Origin: a bacterium | GTDB taxonomy: Bacteria; Patescibacteria; JAEDAM01; Absconditabacterales; Absconditicoccaceae | Length of the DNA: 64,000 nucleotides | NCBI GenBank assembly: GCA_017442645.1 | Contig: JAFRZH010000018.1 | Location: 1-64,000 of the forward strand | Reading direction: 5' to 3' | In this document: positions 21,792 through 32,737 of the stretch, in pieces | Position numbering within the stretch: the first letter of the stretch is position 1 | How the letters are laid out: every line of letters starts with the position of its first letter | Program-made: the position numbers and the translations under genes | Notes under the pieces: generated by a model | What the model was told of the DNA's origin: nothing | The model's input: only the letters and a program-made list of their open reading frames with translations | Databases searched by the model: none

Positions 21792-22766
21792 TTATTTTTC
21801 TTTTCAAAGATGCTCATTATCATCTTCTAATAATTCATGCACATGTTGAAGATATTTATCATCAACATGCGTATAAATCTGCGTTGTCATAATTGATGCA
21901 TGTCCTAACAACTGTTGAACCGATCTAATATCTGCCCCCTTTTTCAAAAGTGTAGTAGCAAAACTATGTCTTAACGTATGTGGGGTAACTTTTTTTTCGA
22001 ATCCTGCGTATTTTGCATATCTTTTTACTACCTTTTCTACAGAATTTCTACTTATACGATTTCCGTAGGTATTTTTAGAAAGAGAAATAAACAAGAAATC
22101 TGAATCATCATCTCTAAGTTTGAGATATTCCTGGATTACTTTTTGATTATGATCAGTCAAAAAGATAGGACGTATTTTTTTCCCCTTTCCCATTATTGAA
22201 ATTTGTTTTTCTCCCGTAATAAAATCTCAAATTTTCAACTCAATCAATTCTGAGACTCTTAATCCTGTTCTAAAGAGAGTTTCTAAGATTGCATTATCTC
22301 TAGCCCTTTTTAGTTCATTTTTTTCGACACGATCTGGCATTTCTAAAATACGTTCTACTTCTTCAGGTAAAAGATATGAAATTTGACGTGGAGGAATCTT
22401 TGCTAATTCTACTTTATCCGGTGCCAAGGTATTAATATCATTTTTAAATAAGAATTTTAAAAAAGATCTTAATCCTATAATATGATAATTTACCGTTTTT
22501 TCACTCATTTTTCATTGAGCCAAACTAATTCTAAAATCTAGAATTTGTGACTGTTGAATATCTTCTACATCAATATCTCAAACATATTTAATAAATCTAT
22601 TGATTCGTAAAGTATAATTTTCAATCGTATGAGGAGATGCGCTTTTGGTATATTTTAAATATTGTACAAATTTTTCTAACCAAGTACTTAAACTTTTATC
22701 CTCATTGTTTTGGGCTTTTATTTTTTTTCTCCTTTCTGTATCATTTCTATCATTTATTTTTTTCAT
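21792..22766 (-). CDS. Tyrosine recombinase, XerC/XerD family, 324 aa
   Basis: Site-specific recombinase, probably for chromosome dimer resolution, possibly for mobile-element integration. The core-binding domain ([28 protein letters not shown] near residue 30) is followed by the catalytic domain with Arg in [42 protein letters not shown] holding the HxxR and GH residues, and nucleophile Tyr in TTQIYTHV. All five catalytic positions are present. Three fragments join through TGA=Gly codons. ATG 22766 is preferred over 22781 because MKKINDRN is a more natural start; both are possible. No dif-like site was recognised nearby. Confidence 0.93.
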
Positions 22767-22820
22767 ATTACTTATTATCATAATCCATTCAATACTTCAA
22801 ATAAAAAATGTAATATTTTT

Positions 22821-25160
22821 CTATTCTCCATTAAGATGTTTATCTATTTTTTCAAGATAACTCTTCATAATTTTCAAAGATGTTTCATACTTATTCATAT
22901 CAATTGTTCAATTTTTATCAAATTCATCTAAGAAATTTTGTGTCTGAGATGTAATAAAAGTAGCATATTTAATTACTGTTTGATCATTTTCTTTTTTAGC
23001 AGTTTCCAATCTTTGTTCTCACTGTTTTTTATATTTTTGTAATGTCTTTTTAATTTCTGTTTTTTGTTCTGGAGACAATTCTTCTATTTCCGAATTTTCT
23101 TCTTCATTTCACTGAAAAGGTTCAGATTCTTCTACTTCTTTTCAAAAAAATTCATCACTAATTTCTTGTATTTCCTCATATCCTCATGAAATAGATTCTT
23201 CTTCTCATTCTTCTTCTCATTCTTCATCACCTTCCTCTCATTCAGATTTTTCTTCTCCTTTTTCTTCATCTTCTTCTGCACTTCCATGTTCAGAATCCAC
23301 TTCATCATCTTCCTTCATTTCATTTTCTTCATCAATTTCCGAATTATCTTTTGGAAGTTGCATTTCTTGTTGAACAGGTATTTGAGGTTCTGTAATAGGA
23401 GCAAAAAGATCTGGCATCATGAAATAAATTACAACACCAACTACTGGTAAAAGTGCTAAAAAAGCAATTACCATTCCTTTTGATCCTGTACCCTTTACAG
23501 AATCTGTAGATGTTTGAACTTGAGAATTATTAGGATTCTGAGTTTGTGTTTGCAAATTTGGTTCAAAACTCATTGTTCCCAACTGGTCAAGTGAAATTGT
23601 TCCTCCATTTCATTGTAATAGAGGATTAGAATCTATTGTTCCTGATTGGGGAGATTGAAGCAATTGGGGAGAATTTATCATTTGAGGATTTTGTGGAAGT
23701 GGTTGCTCAGGATTTCATAAAGATTGAGATGCCATTTGGTTTAAATCAAACTGCACTCCTACTTTATTTTCTGATAATACTTCTTGTGTTCCTATTTCTT
23801 GATTTACAAATCATGCCTGTGGTCCTTTTTGACTTTGTAATACTTGAACTGTTTGATTCAATGATTCTAAGGTTGGTTCATATCCATTTGACGGTATCTG
23901 TTGAGGTATCATCGTTGAATTAATACTATTTTGCGTTTGTAGTATTTGATTTGATTCCATAGGAGGATTTTGCTGAATTAACTGTTGCGTCCCCATTTGT
24001 ATTTCCGTAGTAGGATTTGTATTTTCTATTACTGGAGCATTCAACATTCCTAATGGATCATCTCCTAAAAGAGAAGAAATCTGACTTGGATCCATTTGAG
24101 GAGTTACTTGACTAGAACCATTATTTATACTTCCTTCAGCTAAAGCATTTAACGTATCTCATGAGAGTTCAGAGAGATTTAATTGATCTAAAGAAGGAGG
24201 ATTTATCATTGCTTCATTTTCAGGAGAAAACGTAGTTTCGTTTTCTGTAACAGGGGTGATATTGGAATTTACAGTTTCATTATTTTCTTCCGTAACAAAC
24301 GAAAAACTTTCTCAAGCATTTTGTGTCTCAATTGGAACATTATTCATTATTTCTTCCTGCATTGGTGCTACTTCTTGCATTGGAATTTCTTCTTGCATTA
24401 CTGGTGTTACTGGTTGTTCTACTGGTTCTTCATAACTAAATGTTTGATTTTCTCCCATCTCTTGCATTTGTATCTCTTCTTGCATTACTGGTGCTGCTGG
24501 TTGTTCTACTATTTGTTCTACTGGTTCTTCATAACTAAACGTTTGATTTTCTCCCATCTCTTGCATTGGTATCTCTTCTTGCTTTATTGGTGTTACTGGT
24601 TGTTCTACTATTTGTTCTACTGGTTCTTCATAACTAAATGTTTGATTTTCTCCTATCTCTTGCATTGGTATCTCTTCTTGCATTACTGGTGTTACTGGTT
24701 GTTCTACTATTTGTTCTACTGGTTCTTCATAACTAGATGTTTGATTTTCTCCTATCTCTTGCATTGGTATCTCTTCTTGCATTACTGGTGTTACTGGTTG
24801 TTCTACTATTTGTTCTACTGGTTCTTCATAACTAAATGTTTGATTTTCTCCCATCTCTTGCATTGGTATCTCTTCTTGAACTTGAATAGGATCTACAGAG
24901 TTTCCCATTTCTTCATCTGTTAAATTAATTACAAAATCATCATCTGCTACACTATTGGAAGGTATGATATTTTCTTTTTTTTCTTCTTGCAGAATGTTGG
25001 GTGTTTCTTCTGTAAAATTATCAAATCACAAATCAAAATCGATAGCTTCAGTTACCGGTTGTGTCTGTTGCTGATTGGTATCTCATCAAACAGGCTGTCC
25101 TCCGGCTTGTCCTCCAGCTACTGCTCAAGGATTTTGCAATGTAAAATCTCAAGTATCCAT
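22821..25160 (-). CDS. Repeat-containing, membrane-anchored acidic protein, 779 aa
   Basis: Not recognised. Residues 1-50 are Gly/Gln-rich (with many TGA=Gly); five near-identical 33-residue repeats follow around residues 95-255; then a Gln/Asn/Pro-rich stretch to residue 540; a single membrane segment, MVIAFLALLPVVGVVIYFM; a very acidic region with GEEEGEEE blocks whose glycines are TGA; and a helical C-terminus (EIKKTLQKYKKQGEQRLET). Disordered N-terminal half and one anchor recall the 2730 protein. Repeats of low-complexity type suggest length variation between strains (inference). It lies 54 bp upstream of the recombinase on the same strand. Confidence 0.75.
24396..24878 (-). repeat. Five tandem 99-bp in-gene repeats
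   Basis: Each unit encodes 33 residues beginning QEEIPMQE and containing GENQTFSYEEPVEQ; four are full length and the fifth lacks four residues (IVEQ). A sixth copy begins but diverges. Units differ at a few positions, for example TSSY for TFSY. This is coding repetition, not CRISPR. Confidence 0.95.
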
Positions 25161-25276
25161 TTTCATATCATAAAATAAAACCTTACTCAATTATACAAGA
25201 GAAAACTGAGAACACAAATTTTTCCTCAAATTTCTTCGTTATAAGTTGACAAAGTTTCCTTTTATGTATTTTTATC

Positions 25277-26902
25277 TTAACATATTTCCTCAATATCTTC
25301 TACAAATACAGGATAAAGATCCGTTTTTCTAAAATGTTCAACTTTTCCTTCTCGTTCTTTTGCTCTAAGTCCAATCAGTTCTGAAAGCCATTTTTCCGCT
25401 CGTCCTTCACTATTTTGTTCGATAAAGTATAGTTTTTCACAAGGATGAGTTTCAAAAAAAGTTTTTAAAGCAGGATCTTCCGGGAAGAACATCTTTAAAA
25501 CGATAAGTCCTCGATCCTGATGATTTTTGAGAACCTGTTTCACGGTTTCCGTTGGACTTCCTCGAGTGATGAAAAATTTATGAGCAGTTGGATTGATTAC
25601 TTCGAAAGCAGAAGATCCTCCGTTTTGGAATTCTCTCTCTTGAAAAGTCAGCATTTTTTTTCTTCTTTTTTGAACTTGTTGAAGTTTAATATCAGAATCT
25701 TCATTCGTTGATCCACTTTCCGTATGTTCATAAGAAGTCGCGATAAAAAGACTTTTTCCCATTCAAGGGAAAGCATAGGGAGAAATTCCATCTTCTGTAA
25801 CTTGATATCTCAAATATTGATCCGTTTCTTGAGGTTGATGAAGTTTTCCTCTCTTGATTTCAGGGATTTTTAATTGATCCTGTAAAATCGTACAATATCC
25901 TTCAGAAAGGTATTTATCGACAAGAACAATAACAGGATGTTGGTATTGATCCGAATAGTTTAAAGCATCTTCGATCATTTCGTAGCATTCTTGAAAATTG
26001 GAAGGAGCGAGTACGATCGGAGAAGTTTCTCAAAACGCAGAATAAAGTGCGAGAAAAAGGTCTCCTTGTCCCGTAAAGGTTGGAGTTCAAGTACTTGGTC
26101 CATCTCTCTGACTAATGATATATACTCCTCAGATTTCCGCTTGCATCGAAAAAGAAACACTTTCTGTCATCAAAGCAAAACCTCCTCACGAAGTTGCGCA
26201 CATTGCTCTTTTCCCTGCATACTTTGCACCGAGCATTGCCATCGCGACCGCGATTTCATCTTCTCCTTGAAAAAAGGTAATCTCTGGATATTTGAGAATC
26301 GTTTTCAAAACAGAAGTTGCTGGTGTCATCGGATAAGCAGAATAGAATTCTAGTCCTCAAGATTTTCCTCATTCAGCAAGAAGTTCATTTCCTGTGAAAA
26401 GATGGGCTTGAGAAGAATCTTTTTCAGAAGATAAAAGAGAAAAAGAAGAAAAAGTCTGATTTTCTTCCGTAGTGAATCCTTCCTTGAAAGAAGTCAGATT
26501 TTTTTCATCATTTTTTTCTCAAAAGAAATTCTGCACAAATTGAAGTCCTTCTTCTTCACTAAAACCTAAAATCTTCATCATCATTCCGATCGTGTAGAGA
26601 TTTTTCGATGGAGTTTGTAACAATTCAAGAGAATACGTCTGATTTATTTCATAGATTTTTTGATTTTTCTCCAAAGCCTTTTTCTCCCAAAAGAAAAACA
26701 AATCAATCTTCTTCGTCAAAAATGGAGTGCTTTCATCAGAAATATTGAGAAGCATGGTATTTACTCCTCCTTTGATCACAGAAGAATATTCTTTATCCAA
26801 TCGACAAAAAATTCCCTTTTGAATGAGAAATTTCGCTAAAAAAATTCCAATGGTATTGATTCCTGCTCCTGCAGGTCAAGAAAATCAAAATTGATAATGC
26901 AT
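25277..26902 (-). CDS. 2-oxoacid:ferredoxin oxidoreductase, fused gamma-alpha subunit, 541 aa
   Basis: It oxidises a 2-oxoacid to its acyl-CoA using ferredoxin, with a beta subunit that holds TPP. The N-terminal 130 residues are the gamma domain (FGFSGPAGAGINTIGIFLAKF); the alpha domain begins near 180 with GNELLAEGGKSGGLEFYSAYPMTPATSVL, contains GEDEIAVAMAMLGAKYAGKRAMCATSGGGF and RDGPSTGTPTFTGQGDL, and ends with the YxxTGYE-like region and the C-terminal transketolase-like part. Many motif glycines are TGA. This fused KorA layout is common; the beta subunit is not in the window, nor is a ferredoxin. The preferred substrate cannot be told. Confidence 0.88.
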
Positions 26903-26975
26903 AGCTTCGAAAAAGATAAACAATATCGTTATACTATTCTTTTATTTCTTTTCAAGAGAATAAAGAATCCAGGAT

Positions 26976-27000
26976 CAAAAAAGCCCCTAAAATAAGGGAC
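26976..27000 (-). terminator. Terminator of the 27009 gene
   Basis: CCCT-TATTTT-AGGGG on the minus strand is followed by TTTTTT, directly after the stop of the exported-protein gene. Confidence 0.85.
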
Positions 27001-27008
27001 AAATTATT

Positions 27009-27794
27009 TTAATCTAATGATATTTGAGGGTTATTATTTCTTAAATAAGCTTTCAAAAAGTTTAAAGAATCAAATGACTGCACTATTCTCATTTCATCAG
27101 AATATCGTCCTCATTCATCATCTTTCTTCAAAAAATATACTTTCCCATTTGGAGCAACATAACGAACGCTTCCTTTATTTTCAAATGTTGTATCTAACGT
27201 AAAATTTTTGATAATTTTACAAGTTCCTGGATTTTTTGTTTCAATATATCTTTCCAAATACTTACTTGAAACAAAATATTCTTTTCTCTGAAAATCTGGA
27301 GAAACATACACTCTAGATTCTGGGAGATAAGTAATGTTATATACTTTACAATTACGAGCCTCATAAAAATAGTCTTCAAAATTTTCATCTGGAATAACAA
27401 TATCTTCACTGTCGTCTATAGCATCAATGTAATCTAAGATTTTTTCAAGATTGCCATGAGCGGTAAGTGCTTCAAATTCTCGTTCTTTTATCGAATGAAT
27501 ATCATTAATAATATCCATGATATGGAAAATTTCCTTTTTATCTGCATTCTTTTTTTCTAAAGCTTTGATGACTTCTTGGATTTGAGAATCAGATAAAAAA
27601 CTTCTTGCTTTCGAATTACTTAAATCATATCTCTCCTTAAATTCTTCATACAAATCAAGTATTTGATCATAAATTTTTGAATCACAATTCTCATTTTCCC
27701 ATACACAATCTAAAATATTTTGGTATGCAAAAAGCGTTTGTGGAACTGCAAGACAAAAGACTAATCCTATAAGGAATCCTATTTTTCTCATCAC
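27009..27794 (-). CDS. Exported protein of unknown function, 261 aa
   Basis: Not recognised. A signal peptide is clear (RKIGFLIGLVFCLAVPQTLFA, cleavage after FAY region). The mature protein is acidic and helical at first (ILDLYEEFKERYDLS), with four cysteines (CVWENENC near residue 31 and CK pairs later) that could form disulfides, and a beta-rich C-terminus (GSVRYVAPNGKVYFLKKDDE). A TGA=Gly at 27111 adds about 33 residues. Either of two adjacent ATGs may be used. Confidence 0.7.
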
Positions 27795-27840
27795 AAATCA
27801 TCATAGTGAATAAAATTCACTTTAATTATACTTACACCCC

Positions 27841-28797
27841 TTAAATTTGTCAAATTTCTTGTAAGTAATCAATCACTCCAAAAGCCGCCTGAGCCCCCTG
27901 TGCTGAAGAAGTAATTGCTTGTTGATAAATTGGATCACACACTTCTCAAGCCACAAAAATTCCTTTTTGTGAAGTTTCTCCCTTTTTTCCTCCTTGAATA
28001 AATCCATTTTCATCCATTTGCAATCGATTTGTAAAGAGAGAAGAATTTGGGGTTCTTCCTAAAGCATAAAAAAGTCCCTGGAAAGATTCTTCAACAATCA
28101 TTCCTGTTTGATTATTTTTTATTTTCAGAATCTGTAAAATATTTTCTCCTTGAGCCTCAATGACTTCAGAATTAAAATGAATTTCTATTTTTTCATTTTT
28201 CTGTACTCTTTCTTGCAAATACTGAGTTGCTTTCAAGATATTTTTTCTAACAAAAATATCAACTTTATCTGCAATATTACTCATAAACAACGCTTCTTCC
28301 ATCGCAACATCTCCCCCTCCAACGATTGCAACACGCCCTTTTTTAAAGAGAGGAGACATTCCATCACAGACAGCACAAACACTGATTCACTTTTGCCAAA
28401 ATTTTTTCTCTCCTGGAATTCAAAGCATTTTGGGTTTTGATCAAGTTGCCACAATCAGAGTATACGAAAAATAAACCTTTTTATCAGTCGTAACCGTAAA
28501 AAAACTTTCAGATTTTTCTACTTTTGTAACCGTTTCTGTAAGAATGGTTGTTCAAAATTTTTTTGCTTGTTTCTTCATTTTTTGCATCAATTCTCCTCAA
28601 CGAATTCCTTCTTCAAAGCCAGGAAAATTTTCCACAATAGTCGTCATTGTTAGAAGTCCTCAAGGAGCAACTCCTTCCGCCATAAATCCTTCAAAAAGGA
28701 CTGGAGTTAATCACGCTCTTGCAGTATAAATTCAAGCAGTCAATCCTGCAGGTCCTCCTCCTATAATAATCACTTTTTCGATCTTTTTTTCTTCCAT
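27841..28797 (-). CDS. trxB: Thioredoxin reductase, 318 aa
   Basis: An FAD/NADPH enzyme that reduces thioredoxin. The FAD-binding GGGPAGLTAGIYTARAG lies at residue 14, with two TGA glycines; the redox pair is CAVCDG near residue 136; the NADPH-binding VAIVGGGDVAMEEALF follows; GIFVAGEVCD near 290 is the second FAD contact. Length is standard. The usual motif CATCDG has Val for Thr. No thioredoxin gene is near. Confidence 0.95.
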
Positions 28798-28927
28798 TCT
28801 TTCTTTTAAAAAATAAATATCATCTTTATCCCTTATTAACAAGAGATAAAAGAATAAAAATCTGACTTTTCTCTTGTTTTTATCTTATAAAATTTTATAT
28901 TTTATTCAACTTTATTATCATTTTATC

Positions 28928-29167
28928 ATGGAAAATCAAACAGTTGCTCTTGGTAAAATTTACCAACATTTTAAGGGGAATAAGTATCGCATCATTGCTA
29001 TTGCAGAACATACTGAAACAGGAGAAAAACTTGTTATTTATGAATCAGTACAGACTAAGAAACAATGGGCAAGACCCTATGACGCTTTCATTTCTGAAGT
29101 AGACCATCAAAAATATCCTGAAGTAAAACAAAAGCGGAGATTTGAATTGGTACAACATACCTTATAA
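28928..29167 (+). CDS. DUF1653-type small protein, 79 aa
   Basis: The layout LGKIYQHFKGNKYRIIAIAEHTETGEKLVIYE followed by WARPYDAFISEV matches the DUF1653 family, small beta-rich proteins of unknown role. ATG 28928 is chosen since the frame upstream is hydrophobic and the family begins just before the YQHFKG motif. Its last six bases overlap the end of the convergent rdgB gene. No TGA codon is present. Confidence 0.8.
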   Translation: MENQTVALGKIYQHFKGNKYRIIAIAEHTETGEKLVIYESVQTKKQWARPYDAFISEVDHQKYPEVKQKRRFELVQHTL

Positions 29168-29746
29168 CGTTTCTAAAAATTTCTGAATAGCTCTTCCTCT
29201 ATGAGAAACAGCATTTTTTTCTTCAGGAGTAGCTTCTGCAAATGTTTTTTCTAAATCATCAGACAAAAAGAGAGAATCATAACCAAATCAATTTTCTCCT
29301 CTTTCTTCTTCCAAAATTTTTCCAAATGTTTTCCCTTCAAAAACTTTATAGGTATCATCGGGAAAATATTCTACAAGACAACAAATAAAATACGCATTTC
29401 TGTTTTCGAAATTTTGTAAATTCTGTAGAAGTTTTTTTCTATTTTTTGAAGAATCTTCTTCTGGACCAGCATATCTTCCGCTATAAATTCAAGGTGCTCC
29501 GTTCAAACTCTCTACACAAAGTCCACTATCATCCGCTAGAACAATTCAGACTTTTCAACTTTTTTTCAAAAAGGTTTGAATGGCTCTTGCTTTGATGAGT
29601 GCATTTTCTTCAAAACTCTGTCCATCTTCAATGATTTCTTCTGTAAATCCTATTTCTTTCATACTTAGGACCTCATCAGTTGAGAGAAGTTCTTTAAATT
29701 CGGCAAGTTTCCCTTTATTACCAGAGGCTAGAATATATGTTTTCAT
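29162..29746 (-). CDS. rdgB: XTP/dITP pyrophosphatase (RdgB/HAM1), 194 aa
   Basis: It hydrolyses non-canonical purine triphosphates such as dITP and XTP. ILASGNKGKLAEFKELL opens the family fold; SFEENALIKARA near residue 47, [24 protein letters not shown] near 73 and GENGFGYDSLF near 142, then SHRGRAIQKF at the end, are the signature blocks. TGA=Gly codons occur in motif positions. It overlaps the DUF1653 gene by 6 bp, tail to tail. Confidence 0.95.
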
Positions 29747-29842
29747 GAAGTTCAATGAGAAATAAAACTTTTGTTACTATAAAAAGATTCCTTTTTTTTG
29801 CAATAAAAAAAACATCAAAATCTTCAGAACATCAAAGTTCTC

Positions 29843-29870
29843 TTGACTTTTAAGTATATATATATATGAT
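29843..29870 (+). promoter_or_regulatory. Promoter of the 29997 lipoprotein gene
   Basis: TTGACT (29843-29848) and TATGAT (29865-29870) are 16 bp apart. The leader that follows is GC-richer and holds an inverted repeat at 29950-29980 with arms GATCCG and CGGATC around an inner CCCA/TGGG pair. Confidence 0.65.
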
Positions 29871-29996
29871 ATCTTTAGTCAATTGAAGAAAACAACTCTT
29901 TGAAAGGCTCGGCTACTCCCCGATATCGAGAAAAACAAAAAAAAATAACAGATCCGCCCATTCACTTGGGAGCCCGGATCACAAAATTAAAAAATC

Positions 29997-30950
29997 ATGA
30001 AAACAAAATTTTTCTTCTTTGCAGCTCTGATCATGATGATCATCTGCGCAACCGGATGTGTTCATACAGCAACTGTCGACCATCATGAATGGGAGACTAC
30101 AGTAAGGACGGAGACTCAGCAATGGGTTTCGCAGTCTGGGTGGGAAACTCCCACCGGCAACAGAACCATCCGGAATCTTGTGAAGAGCCGGAGGCCTTCC
30201 GGTACCAGAACCGTCTCCAGTGGCGGCTACATCACCTCCACCACAACCAAAGACAAGGAGGAAACCCAAACATACCACGTCTGGGGCTATCGTACCTGTG
30301 CTCATTGCCAGGTCAAACACCGCGCTGACAAAAGTTGCGGTTGCGGCAACAAAGAATTGGAGGGTGGATACACCCCCTCAGATGAAAAAGTTGCAAAGTC
30401 TCAGGAGAGATCCCGAGAAGGCCACTTCTGTTCCTTCTGCGGTAATTTCACCGCAGGCAACAAGTGTTCTGGATGCGGTCATTCTTTCGACTCATCAGAC
30501 AAAATTTACTCCGAAAAGTTCGATAATTCTGTTAAAAGAAGAAATCGGAACTACAAGGACTTGGGAAATGGTCAATTTCTTGTGACAGAAGTCACAACGA
30601 GATCATATGAAACAACAGATATTGACTACATTCCACCGACCTTCGAAACCGAGTACTCCGACTACTATGAGTGGGAAGAATTAAAATGGAGGACTAATAG
30701 AACCTTCCCCGCATCGGGTGTTGGTACCTCCGTTGAATTCAAGGAGATCCAACTCCAAGAAGGAGAAAGAATGGGATATTCATCCCAGAAGTACACCATC
30801 GTTTACAAAGTAGATGATGGGACAAGCATCACTCGAACTTACAAAGAGGACGAGTGGAGAAGACTCCATGACGGCAACAAAGTAAAGGCTAGAAAGTGGT
30901 GGTTTTTCACATTCTTCTATTGGGTATCTCAAGAGATTGAAATGCCCTAA
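29997..30950 (+). CDS. Foreign-looking Cys-rich lipoprotein, 317 aa
   Basis: Not recognised. It begins with a lipoprotein signal (FFFAALIMMIICATGC, lipidation Cys near residue 21). Two Cys clusters, CAHCQVKHRADKSCGCG near 101 and CSFCGNFTAGNKCSGCG near 143, look like zinc ribbons, odd for an exported protein. The C-terminal half is Tyr/Trp-rich and beta-like. Base use differs from neighbours: many GCC, GGC, ACC and CGC codons, and none of about 24 glycines is TGA. It has its own promoter and terminator. Recent transfer from an organism with standard code is the simplest reading; a chimeric assembly join is less likely because the flanks are compact and plausible. Confidence 0.8.
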   Translation: MKTKFFFFAALIMMIICATGCVHTATVDHHEWETTVRTETQQWVSQSGWETPTGNRTIRNLVKSRRPSGTRTVSSGGYITSTTTKDKEETQTYHVWGYRTCAHCQVKHRADKSCGCGNKELEGGYTPSDEKVAKSQERSREGHFCSFCGNFTAGNKCSGCGHSFDSSDKIYSEKFDNSVKRRNRNYKDLGNGQFLVTEVTTRSYETTDIDYIPPTFETEYSDYYEWEELKWRTNRTFPASGVGTSVEFKEIQLQEGERMGYSSQKYTIVYKVDDGTSITRTYKEDEWRRLHDGNKVKARKWWFFTFFYWVSQEIEMP

Positions 30951-30980
30951 ACATTCCTTGGGGAATTTCCCCAACAAAAA

Positions 30981-31016
30981 AAGGACTTAGCTCATGCTGG
31001 CTAAGCCTTTTTCTTT
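30981..31016 (+). terminator. Terminator of the 29997 gene
   Basis: GGaCTTAGC and GCTAAGcC form a 9-bp stem around an 8-base loop, followed by TTTTTC. It abuts the rpoD stop codon on the other strand. Confidence 0.85.
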
Positions 31017-32737
31017 TAATCCATATCATCATCTTCGTCATAAAAGTATCCGTATTCTTCATCATTTTCATTATAAGGATTTTCTTCCATGTCTTTTTTC
31101 GGTTTTCTTCCTCTCTTTCCCTTTTTCTGTTCTTCTGCATGATTCACTCTTTCAAGATCATCTTCAATTCCAATCATTTTCTGAAGTCCTTGATGTTCTT
31201 GGAGTTTTTGGATTACTTTTTGTTCGATTTGTCTGACTCTTTCTCTTGTGACATTAAATTCTTCTCCAACCTGTTCAAGGGTGTATTTTGGTCCGTCGAT
31301 TCCGTATCTCATTTTTACGATTTTTGCTTCTCTATCATCAAGCATTTTCAAAATTCCTTCCAAATTGGTTTTGAGTGCTTCTCTTTCTGCGGCTTGATCA
31401 GGTCTCAACGTATTTCCATCTTCGATAAGATCTACAATGGTATCTCTTCCCTCGTCTCCAACTTCCTTATCCAAAGAGACATTTCCAAAAATAATTTCCT
31501 CAAGTTTCTTGATTTTTTTCAAAGGAAACCCGAGTTTCTGTCAGATTTCTTTACTTGTTGGTTCTCTTCCCAATTTATCAAAAAGAAGCTGCTGAGTTTT
31601 ATTGTAACTATTCATCTCATCGATAAGATGTACTGGAATCCTTACATTTTTACTCATATCCGCAATTGCTTTCGTGATGGACTGTTTAATCCACCAGGTT
31701 GCATAGGTCGAAAACTTAAAGTCCTTATCAGGTTCAAATTTTTCAATTGCTTTGATGAGTCCCATATTTCCCTCTTGGATCAAATCTGCAAAAGAAAGTC
31801 TTCCTCCAAAATACCTTTTAGCAATAGAGATTACAAGTCTGAGATTCGATTCGATCAATCTTTGTTTTGCTTGTTCGTCTCCTTTTTTGATCTTACGAGC
31901 AATTTCTTTTTCTTCTTCTGCGGTAAGGAGCGGAATTCTCGAAATTTCATTGAAATACAATTTAATAAAGTCTTTATATTGATTATCAACGACAAGAGAT
32001 TTTTGACTTCCTGCATTTCCAAAAAGACTTATTTTCCCTAATTTTGATTCCTTTTTGGTTTCATTAAGTTCTTTTTCAAGGGTACTTTCCACACTTTCAA
32101 TTTTAATCCCCAGTTTTTCAGAGATTTCATAAAATTTATCAAGGGTTTTTGCACTTCCTTCGATCTCGTCCAATACTGCAATAATATCTTCTTCATTGAG
32201 CGTTCAGGTTTTTACTCCTTTTTCTAAAAGATGCTGTAATTTTATCTCAAAAGTAGAAATATCTTCTTTAAGCTCTTCCCAGATTTTTGATTTTGTTTTG
32301 TCATTGAGCGTATCTTCAATGGAAACTATTTTTATTCCCATTTTTTCAGCAAGATTTGCAAAACTCTCAAAAATATCTTCTTTTTCTTCATTATCTGGGA
32401 TTACTGCGTTAATATCTTCTTCGTTGAGAATCTCATTTTCTAATCCGACTTCCAAAAGTTCCTGTAATTCTGGAGAAAATTGTGATTTTTCTTCTTTCCA
32501 TTCATTGAGAATCGCTTGTTTATTCTCTTTTTTCTCCTTTTTATTTTCTTCTGGAAGAATCTTTTTTATCTCCTTTTGTTCCTTTTCTTTTTTTATCACT
32601 TTTTTTTCGGTATTCTTTTTCGTTTCACCTTTATTCTTCGTTTTGCTTGTTGTCTTCTTTTCTATTTTTTCTTCTTTAGAGGGAGTTTTTTTCTTGAGAT
32701 TTTTTAACTGAGTAGAAAGAGTATCTTTTTTTGCCAT
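31016..32737 (-). CDS. rpoD: Primary sigma factor RpoD with duplicated N-terminal module, 573 aa
   Basis: The housekeeping sigma factor. After a Lys-rich leader (residues 1-85), two similar modules appear, about 90-145 and 165-222, each with LNEEDI..AV and a ...K(M/L)GIKI ending, resembling region 1.1. Region 1.2 ([20 protein letters not shown]), region 2 ([20 protein letters not shown], then GLIKAIEKF and [11 protein letters not shown]), region 3 and region 4 with [15 protein letters not shown] are all conserved. TGA=Gly joins fragments at 32204 and 31541. A C-terminal acidic tail ([13 protein letters not shown]) extends past region 4. Confidence 0.96.

Noticed and set aside
24396..24878. 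Regular 99-bp repeats as a possible CRISPR array
   Set aside because: Units are contiguous, in frame, lack spacers and encode a protein repeat.
24321..24923. Plus-strand 200-codon frame, Trp/Tyr/Leu-rich and repetitive
   Set aside because: Shadow of the 33-residue repeats on the other strand.
31139..32041. Plus-strand 300-codon open frame opposite rpoD
   Set aside because: It is the antisense of the sigma-factor gene; its Ser/Phe/Leu-rich product matches nothing and conserved rpoD motifs explain the bases.
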